Shown here: one piece after another, positions 6,638-9,263 of the stretch | Layout of the letters: the number at the start of each line of letters is the position of its first letter | Position numbering within the stretch: position 1 is the first letter of the stretch | Position numbers and translations under genes: made by a program | The notes under the pieces: generated by a model | What the model was told of the DNA's origin: nothing | Databases searched by the model: none | Seen by the model: only the letters and a program-made list of their open reading frames with translations | NCBI GenBank assembly: GCA_016203215.1 | Contig: JACQNF010000008.1 | Span: 1 to 9,263 of the forward strand | DNA: 9,263 nt | Direction: 5' to 3' | Origin: Candidatus Woesearchaeota archaeon | GTDB taxonomy: Archaea > Nanobdellota > Nanobdellia > Woesearchaeales > GW2011-AR9

Positions 6638-6689
6638 ATAGTCAACCAAGAAAGTCCTGCCGAGAGCAAGACGCCGCTTAGTTGACTAT
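6638..6689 (+). other. Hairpin 1 downstream of trpS
   Basis: ATAGTCAAC (6638-6646) pairs perfectly with GTTGACTAT (6681-6689). An internal loop follows (CAAGAAA opposite GCCGCTTA), then a short inner stem GTC-C-TGC with GCA-A-GAC capped by CGAGA. The shape, a 9-bp stem, a large internal loop and a small upper stem, vaguely recalls a guide-RNA pocket, but no K-turn is evident. It may simply be a trpS 3' structure. Confidence 0.4.
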
Positions 6690-6694
6690 TAGAA

Positions 6695-6725
6695 GTCCAA
6701 CCAGATATCAAAGACTTTGTTGGAC
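6695..6725 (+). other. Hairpin 2 downstream of trpS
   Basis: GTCCAAC (6695-6701) pairs perfectly with GTTGGAC (6719-6725) around a 17-nt loop. Its arms resemble those of hairpin 1 (AGTCCAACCA against AGTCAACCA, and GTTGGACGACTAT against GTTGACTAT), suggesting a tandem duplication. It sits just before the next gene's AT-rich promoter candidate. Confidence 0.4.
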
Positions 6726-6764
6726 GACTATATCTCTGTTTGTAGTTTAAATTAACAGGTGATG
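6726..6764 (+). promoter_or_regulatory. Promoter candidate and Shine-Dalgarno for the small membrane pair
   Basis: GACTATATC (6726-6734) is a TATA-like element about 37 nt before the ATG at 6767, and TAGTTTAAATTAA (6743-6755) is an alternative AT-rich element. AGGTGATG (6758-6765) is a good ribosome-binding site about four nt from the ATG. The TATA assignment is weak; the Shine-Dalgarno is clear. Confidence 0.4.
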
Positions 6765-6766
6765 AG

Positions 6767-7009
6767 ATGTCTACACACAAAAAGAGGAGGCTACGTACTC
6801 GTTCAGCCCGTTCTCGTAAAGCTCCAGCGCAATGGCATGCAACGCCGTTAAAAGGAAGTTTTATGGCCGCTTCTATTTTAGGTATCTTGATTACTCTCTA
6901 TTTGGTCTATCCAGCTAATCCCAGCTATGGGGTCGCTTTCCTCGTTGTCTTTGGTGCGATGTTCGTTGCATCATTAGTGAGCATGACAAAAGCACCGGTG
7001 GTGGATTAA
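6767..7009 (+). CDS. Small two-helix membrane protein with basic N-terminus
   Basis: An 80-residue protein of no recognised family. Residues 3-18 are very basic (HKKRRLRTRSARSRK), followed by two predicted membrane helices (about 31-48 and 53-73) with a short Pro/Asn/Pro turn between them. The positive N-terminus predicts that both ends face the cytoplasm. The ATG is supported by AGGTGATG just upstream. Its TAA is followed directly by the ATG of the next gene with no gap, so the two are almost certainly co-transcribed and translationally coupled. The basic segment could contact nucleic acid or acidic lipid headgroups, but this is inference. It could be a partner or assembly factor of the PH-like protein that follows. 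Confidence 0.7.
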   Translation: MSTHKKRRLRTRSARSRKAPAQWHATPLKGSFMAASILGILITLYLVYPANPSYGVAFLVVFGAMFVASLVSMTKAPVVD

Positions 7010-7441
7010 ATGGCTGTTGAATGGAATTTTCCAGCGAAGAAAATACAGTTCCTGCGTATTGAGCTTGTGACTATCGGTGTCATCAGCTTGCTCATCTTTG
7101 TTTGGACATATTACTATTTCTTAGATTTTCTTTTTGCGTTTATGTTTACGGTAATCTTTCTGGGTATCTATGCTATCCTTGGATACATTTCTCGTCTGAT
7201 CCAGCTGCTGGAACACCGCTACCACGTCACCGCAACCCATTTTGAAGTCACGCGAAAAACGAGATTCAAGTCAAAGAAAGAAAAAGTCCCTCTCAAAGAG
7301 ATTAAGCATCATAAGTTAGATCCTCTCTTCCTTGGGGGGTATCTTGTGAGCAAGCATAAGAAACACGTGATCTATTTTAATACGAAGAAAGAACTGAAAG
7401 AGTTTGAGAGTTTCCTGAGGAAACACGTTCGAAAACGGTGA
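7010..7441 (+). CDS. Two-helix membrane protein with bacterial-PH-like C-terminal domain
   Basis: A 143-residue membrane protein with helices at about 17-37 and 39-60. Its cytoplasmic tail (about 70-140) resembles the bPH_2/DUF304 pleckstrin-homology-like fold: YHVTATHFEVTR (71-82), a basic turn RFKSKKEKV, the strand VPLKEIKHHKL, then GGYLV and VIYFNTKKELKEFESFLRK. The Y-x-V-T-x-x-x-F start, the I-x-L/P-L-K-E-I strand and the F-x-N-T/V element are typical, and the last helix closes the barrel. Members of this family act at the membrane as adaptor modules without catalytic residues. A GGTGG site inside the preceding gene's end (about five nt before the ATG) and zero spacing indicate coupling with the 80-residue protein. 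An 8-bp hairpin starts at its stop codon. Domain call moderately sure; role unknown. Confidence 0.65.
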   Translation: MAVEWNFPAKKIQFLRIELVTIGVISLLIFVWTYYYFLDFLFAFMFTVIFLGIYAILGYISRLIQLLEHRYHVTATHFEVTRKTRFKSKKEKVPLKEIKHHKLDPLFLGGYLVSKHKKHVIYFNTKKELKEFESFLRKHVRKR

Positions 7442-7470
7442 TTGTTGTCTTCTGAGTGGCATCAACAATC
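7440..7470 (+). terminator. Hairpin at the end of the PH-like gene
   Basis: GATTGTTG (7440-7447) pairs perfectly with CAACAATC (7463-7470) around a 15-nt loop. It begins within the TGA stop codon and ends one nt before repeat copy 2. No T-run follows, so it is a 3'-end structure or weak terminator rather than a convincing one. Confidence 0.35.
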
Positions 7471-7471
7471 C

Positions 7472-7649
7472 GTATTTAGTCTGCTATGGCCATTCGGCGG
7501 TGGGATCGTCTGTCTCGCGGAGAATATCTGATGTGTGAATGGGTTGAAGAAAAAATGTTTAGAATGATATTCTCCGACAATAAACTCTCTGCTTCGCTAG
7601 TTCGTGACAGATTAATTGGCCTTGCCCGCCGCAATGGCGAACTAAATAC
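7472..7649 (+). repeat. Copy 2 of the ~180-bp inverted-repeat-bounded element
   Basis: Same orientation as copy 1, about 2.2 kb away. It is bounded by GTATTTAG (7472-7479) and CTAAATAC (7642-7649). The GC-rich arm GCCATTCGGCGG (7489-7500) pairs with CCGCCGCAATGGC (7626-7638) apart from one bulged base, GTCTGTC (7508-7514) pairs with GACAGAT with one G-T mismatch, and CGGAGAATATC (7518-7528) pairs perfectly with GATATTCTCCG (7566-7576). The whole element can thus fold into one long interrupted hairpin. A 62-codon ORF (7486-7674) runs through it, but two of the three core differences from copy 1 would change amino acids and copy 1 has a stop, so coding is unlikely. It lies between the PH-like gene and the MJ1316-like pair. 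Confidence 0.8.
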
Positions 7650-7663
7650 TTACTCTCAACAGG

Positions 7664-7709
7664 AACATTTTTAAAACAAGACAACTTCTTTAATCCGAAC
7701 TAAAGAGGT
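7664..7709 (+). promoter_or_regulatory. Promoter candidate and Shine-Dalgarno for the MJ1316-like pair
   Basis: CATTTTTAAAAC (about 7666-7676) is the only AT-rich TATA-like element after repeat copy 2 and lies about 45 nt before the ATG at 7717. AGAGGT (7704-7709) is a ribosome-binding site seven nt before that ATG. The Shine-Dalgarno is clear; the TATA call is weak. Confidence 0.35.
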
Positions 7710-7716
7710 AGAAACG

Positions 7717-8157
7717 ATGCCGTTACGGGAACAAGATAAACATTTTCTGTCTTCACTTTATTCTGCGGCGGCAGTCATTTTTGTCTGGAAAGGACTTTGG
7801 GAAGGTCTTTACGAGATTCCCTACCTTGGTGATGCGTTCGTCGCTTTGTTCATTGGTTTCACGATGCTCGTGTTCTCAGGATTGATCTTCAAGGAGTTTG
7901 ACCCTCTTGGCGGATTGGAACAGGCGATCACCAAAAAGATGGAAGTTGTTATCAGCAGTTCCGAGAAGAAAAACTTTGAAGTGAAATATCATGATTCTGT
8001 TTTAAAAAAAGATTTAACGATTCCGGCAAAATACGTCCATCGGATTGAAGAGGCAGGGATGGTTGTCGTTGATCCCGTTAAGAAAAATGAATTATTTATC
8101 CCCCTCCACCGAGTAACGGAGATACTCTATAACGGGAAACGTTACTGGAGGTTCTAG
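7717..8157 (+). CDS. Two-helix membrane protein with MJ1316/DUF504-like C-terminal domain (paralogue A)
   Basis: A 146-residue protein. Two membrane helices (about 10-31 and 40-58) are followed by a charged linker and a C-terminal domain (about 86-146). That domain has a strand with Y91-H-D93, a middle strand around LTIPAKYVHRIE, and a closing IPLHRVTEILYNGKRYWR (128-145). The I-P-L-H-R-(I/V)-x-x-I-x-x-x-G-x-x-x-W-R ending and the Y-x-D start are what the MJ1316 (DUF504) domain shows. That domain is predicted in the literature to recognise RNA with cyclic-phosphate ends. If correct, this is a membrane-tethered version. The resemblance is judged by eye and needs a profile search. A GAGGT site precedes the ATG, and the TAG abuts the ATG of paralogue B, which is 159 residues with the same layout. 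Copy 2 of the repeat and a hairpin separate it from the PH-like gene. Confidence 0.6.
   Translation: MPLREQDKHFLSSLYSAAAVIFVWKGLWEGLYEIPYLGDAFVALFIGFTMLVFSGLIFKEFDPLGGLEQAITKKMEVVISSSEKKNFEVKYHDSVLKKDLTIPAKYVHRIEEAGMVVVDPVKKNELFIPLHRVTEILYNGKRYWRF
8147..8152 (+). promoter_or_regulatory. Shine-Dalgarno of paralogue B inside the end of paralogue A
   Basis: GGAGGT overlaps the last codons of the upstream gene and lies five nt before the ATG at 8158, an ideal spacing. It shows that paralogue B is translated independently as well as through coupling. Confidence 0.6.
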
Positions 8158-8637
8158 ATGATTACGCTCGACGAGATCAGACAATACTTCTGGAAATTAT
8201 TTGGGGTTTTAGGGGTTGTTTTATTCTGGGCGGGGTTGTGGGATGGGGTAGGCAGCCTTCCTTACATCAGCAATCCTTTTGTCAGTCTTGTCTTAGGAGT
8301 GATTCTATTTACCCTTTCGGGAGTTCTCTTTAAAGACACAAGTCCGCTCTGGACTTCCCCTTCAACAGTCCACAAGATCTTAAAAGACGTACACCAGCAC
8401 CCATTTAAACATGAATTTCACATCCGATACGAAGATAAGCTAAAAGGAAAAGATTTCTTGATCGGCGCGCAGTGGTTCAAGAAAGTAGAGAAAGGTTTTC
8501 TGATTTTCCACGACCCACAGAATAAAGAAGTGTTTATTCCTCTCTCTCGAGTAAAGGAAATTCTGCGTGGGGAGAGGACGCATTGGAAAAAAGGCGCAAC
8601 GGAAGAGAAGGCGAAGAAAGGTGCGAAGATCGAGTAA
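8158..8637 (+). CDS. Two-helix membrane protein with MJ1316/DUF504-like C-terminal domain (paralogue B)
   Basis: A 159-residue paralogue of the preceding gene. Alignment is collinear: W24-x-G-L-W28-x-G30, P35-Y36, F41, G47, S54-G55, F58-K59 and Y91-x-D93 occupy identical residue numbers in both proteins. D119-P120 also match, and the closing motif is IPLSRVKEILRGERTHWK (127-144). The His of IPLHR is Ser130 here, so if that His matters for ligand binding this copy may have diverged. An extra Lys/Glu-rich tail (145-159) follows. The gene pair reads as a tandem duplication encoding a possible heteromeric membrane complex with cytoplasmic domains. It starts directly after the TAG of paralogue A and has its own GGAGGT. 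It converges with the ferredoxin gene, with a 36-nt gap in which I see no clear terminator. Confidence 0.6.
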   Translation: MITLDEIRQYFWKLFGVLGVVLFWAGLWDGVGSLPYISNPFVSLVLGVILFTLSGVLFKDTSPLWTSPSTVHKILKDVHQHPFKHEFHIRYEDKLKGKDFLIGAQWFKKVEKGFLIFHDPQNKEVFIPLSRVKEILRGERTHWKKGATEEKAKKGAKIE

Positions 8638-8673
8638 ACGCAAGTCCATTTGTGGTGTACATTCAGATGATGA

Positions 8674-9021
8674 TTACAATCCAACACGTCTCGCTTCGTC
8701 GCTAATGACTTGCTTAATCTCATCTACGGACGTGATACCTTTTAAGAATATGCCCTGCGGCCAGATACACATCACCCCTCCATCAGGGTTGCAGAACCCT
8801 AAACAAGATGCTTTTGTGCAGTAAATATCTGCGGTCAGTCCTTGTGTTCGGATCCAGAGTTTTATCTCTTTCACCATTTCTGGTGTTATTTGTGGACCGC
8901 AGCTTGGACGGGGGTCCCCGGTCTGGGCGCGATCGTTAGTGCAGATAAACACGTGCAGTGTTGGTTTGAATGAGATGGTTTCTAGACTCGTTCGAGGGAT
9001 TGAAGAAGGTCGTGTATCCAT
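8674..9021 (-). CDS. Thioredoxin-like [2Fe-2S] ferredoxin
   Basis: A 115-residue soluble iron-sulfur protein. From residue 22 it reads LHVFICTNDR, the classical start of this fold, then SCGPQ (40-44), a helix MVKEIKLWIRTQGL, the strand ADIYCTKASCLGFC (64-77) and a C-terminal VMCIWPQGIFLKGITSVDEIKQVI. Cys27, Cys41, Cys73 and Cys77 have the spacing expected for the four cluster ligands (first pair about 13 apart, last pair four apart). Cys68 and Cys85 are extra. The family is an electron carrier, also found as hydrogenase or NADH-dehydrogenase subunit domains, but no such partner is seen here. The 20-residue N-terminal extension is unusual. There is no nearer ATG or GTG, and TATAAATA about 26 nt upstream indicates a leaderless start at exactly this ATG. 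Confidence 0.85.
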   Translation of the reverse strand: MDTRPSSIPRTSLETISFKPTLHVFICTNDRAQTGDPRPSCGPQITPEMVKEIKLWIRTQGLTADIYCTKASCLGFCNPDGGVMCIWPQGIFLKGITSVDEIKQVISDEARRVGL

Positions 9022-9042
9022 TCTGCTGCGTGTGGTTCAATC

Positions 9043-9263
9043 TTATTTATAAGTTCTTTCTTCCAAAAGGCTCTGTAGAATTGCGATAGCAATTCCTACC
9101 CAGAGCAAAGTAGCTCTTACTGCTCGTTCAATATTATACGCAAGGATTTTGAATATTAGCTGCACGTTCTGAGTCTTGAACCTTCTGGCTCGAAGTTTCG
9201 AGCCATATTTTCTCTTCAATGAAGAGAAAATTGACTCCACTATGTCACGCTGAGTATAGATAC
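9043..9263 (-). CDS. DDE transposase, C-terminal end (runs off right edge)
   Basis: The open frame enters from beyond 9263 and ends with TAA at 9043-9045. The visible 73 residues start IYTQRDIVESIFSSLKRKYG and go on to LRARRF...QLIFKILAYNIERAV, then a hydrophobic tail. R-x-I-V-E-x-I-F-S-x-L-K-R-K-Y-G is the block around the catalytic Glu of IS4/IS5-type DDE transposases, and the Leu/Ile-rich helix with a YN(I/L)-x-R motif follows in many of them. The Glu of VES is the likely third acidic catalytic residue. The protein cuts and joins insertion-sequence ends. The frame could be read as a short GTG-start ORF from 9240, but continuation to the edge and homology to a transposase tail show that it is an incomplete gene. 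Family assignment is by motif, so the exact IS is uncertain. Two strong inverted repeats lie inside it. Confidence 0.7.
   Translation of the reverse strand, partial: IYTQRDIVESIFSSLKRKYGSKLRARRFKTQNVQLIFKILAYNIERAVRATLLWVGIAIAILQSLLEERTYK
9044..9051 (-). promoter_or_regulatory. TATA box of the ferredoxin gene, overlapping the transposase stop
   Basis: Minus-strand TATAAATA is centred about 26 nt before the ferredoxin ATG at 9021, and no Shine-Dalgarno is present, so the transcript is probably leaderless. The box overlaps the last codons and stop (Tyr-Lys-stop, 9043-9051) of the transposase fragment, so the promoter lies inside or at the edge of the inserted element. Confidence 0.55.

Noticed and set aside
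6638..6725. H/ACA-type guide RNA
   Set aside because: The internal loop is suggestive, but the upper stem is too short, no K-turn is seen and ANA spacing does not fit well. Kept only as a hairpin.
7486..7674. 62-codon ORF running through repeat copy 2
   Set aside because: It lies mostly within the duplicated element. The same frame in copy 1 meets a stop, and two of the three core differences would change amino acids, so there is no sign of selection on the protein. No Shine-Dalgarno precedes it.
8418..8824. Overlapping ORFs across the 8637/8674 convergent junction, on both strands
   Set aside because: They are shadows of paralogue B and the ferredoxin, with Arg/Ser-rich or Cys-poor translations and no ribosome-binding sites.
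9043..9240. Short GTG-start ORF read as an independent 65-residue gene
   Set aside because: The frame continues unbroken to the window edge and the sequence matches the C-terminal end of a transposase, so it is a fragment of a longer gene.
1..9263. tRNA genes, rRNA or CRISPR array
   Set aside because: I scanned the spacers for TΨC-arm-like (GGTTCGA) strings with acceptor pairing and for regularly spaced short repeats, and found none. Only the two-copy long repeat is present.

Overview
The window looks archaeal. It carries an archaeal/eukaryal-type tryptophanyl-tRNA synthetase, a short aIF5B-type initiation factor (about 595 residues, without the long bacterial IF2 N-terminus), a stand-alone PUA-type RNA-binding protein and a membrane protein with a bacterial-PH-like tail. 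TATA boxes (TATAAATT or TATAAATA) lie 25-32 nt in front of several start codons, which points to leaderless transcripts. Other genes use GGTG or GAGGT ribosome-binding sites. Compact spacing and many small proteins of unknown function suggest an uncultivated, possibly DPANN/Woesearchaeota-like lineage, but that placement is inference.

Left part (1-3180, minus strand): the 5' part of a secreted coiled-coil protein runs off the left edge and has its own promoter beside a 14-bp palindrome. Upstream of it lie the PUA protein and infB, arranged infB then PUA, 26 nt apart with a T8 run between them. infB and the next gene are divergent and share a 112-nt promoter region.

Middle (3193-6606, plus strand): a large predicted lipoprotein with beta-propeller-like repeats, an unrecognised 204-residue soluble protein with a structured leader, then a 350-nt gene-free stretch holding copy 1 of a repeat, then leaderless trpS.

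Right-middle (6607-8637, plus strand): a hairpin-rich spacer, then four small predicted two-helix membrane proteins in two head-to-tail pairs: an 80-residue protein abutting a PH-like protein, and two paralogues with C-termini resembling the MJ1316 (DUF504) RNA-end-recognition domain. Copy 2 of the repeat sits between the pairs. The two copies (about 180 bp each, 89/92 identical in the core, ends forming inverted repeats) are the most striking non-genic signal and look like a miniature mobile element or a folded RNA element.

Right edge (8674-9263, minus strand): a thioredoxin-like [2Fe-2S] ferredoxin and, upstream, the C-terminal end of a DDE transposase that continues past the edge. The ferredoxin's TATA box overlaps the transposase stop codon, so an insertion sequence may have brought or re-created its promoter.
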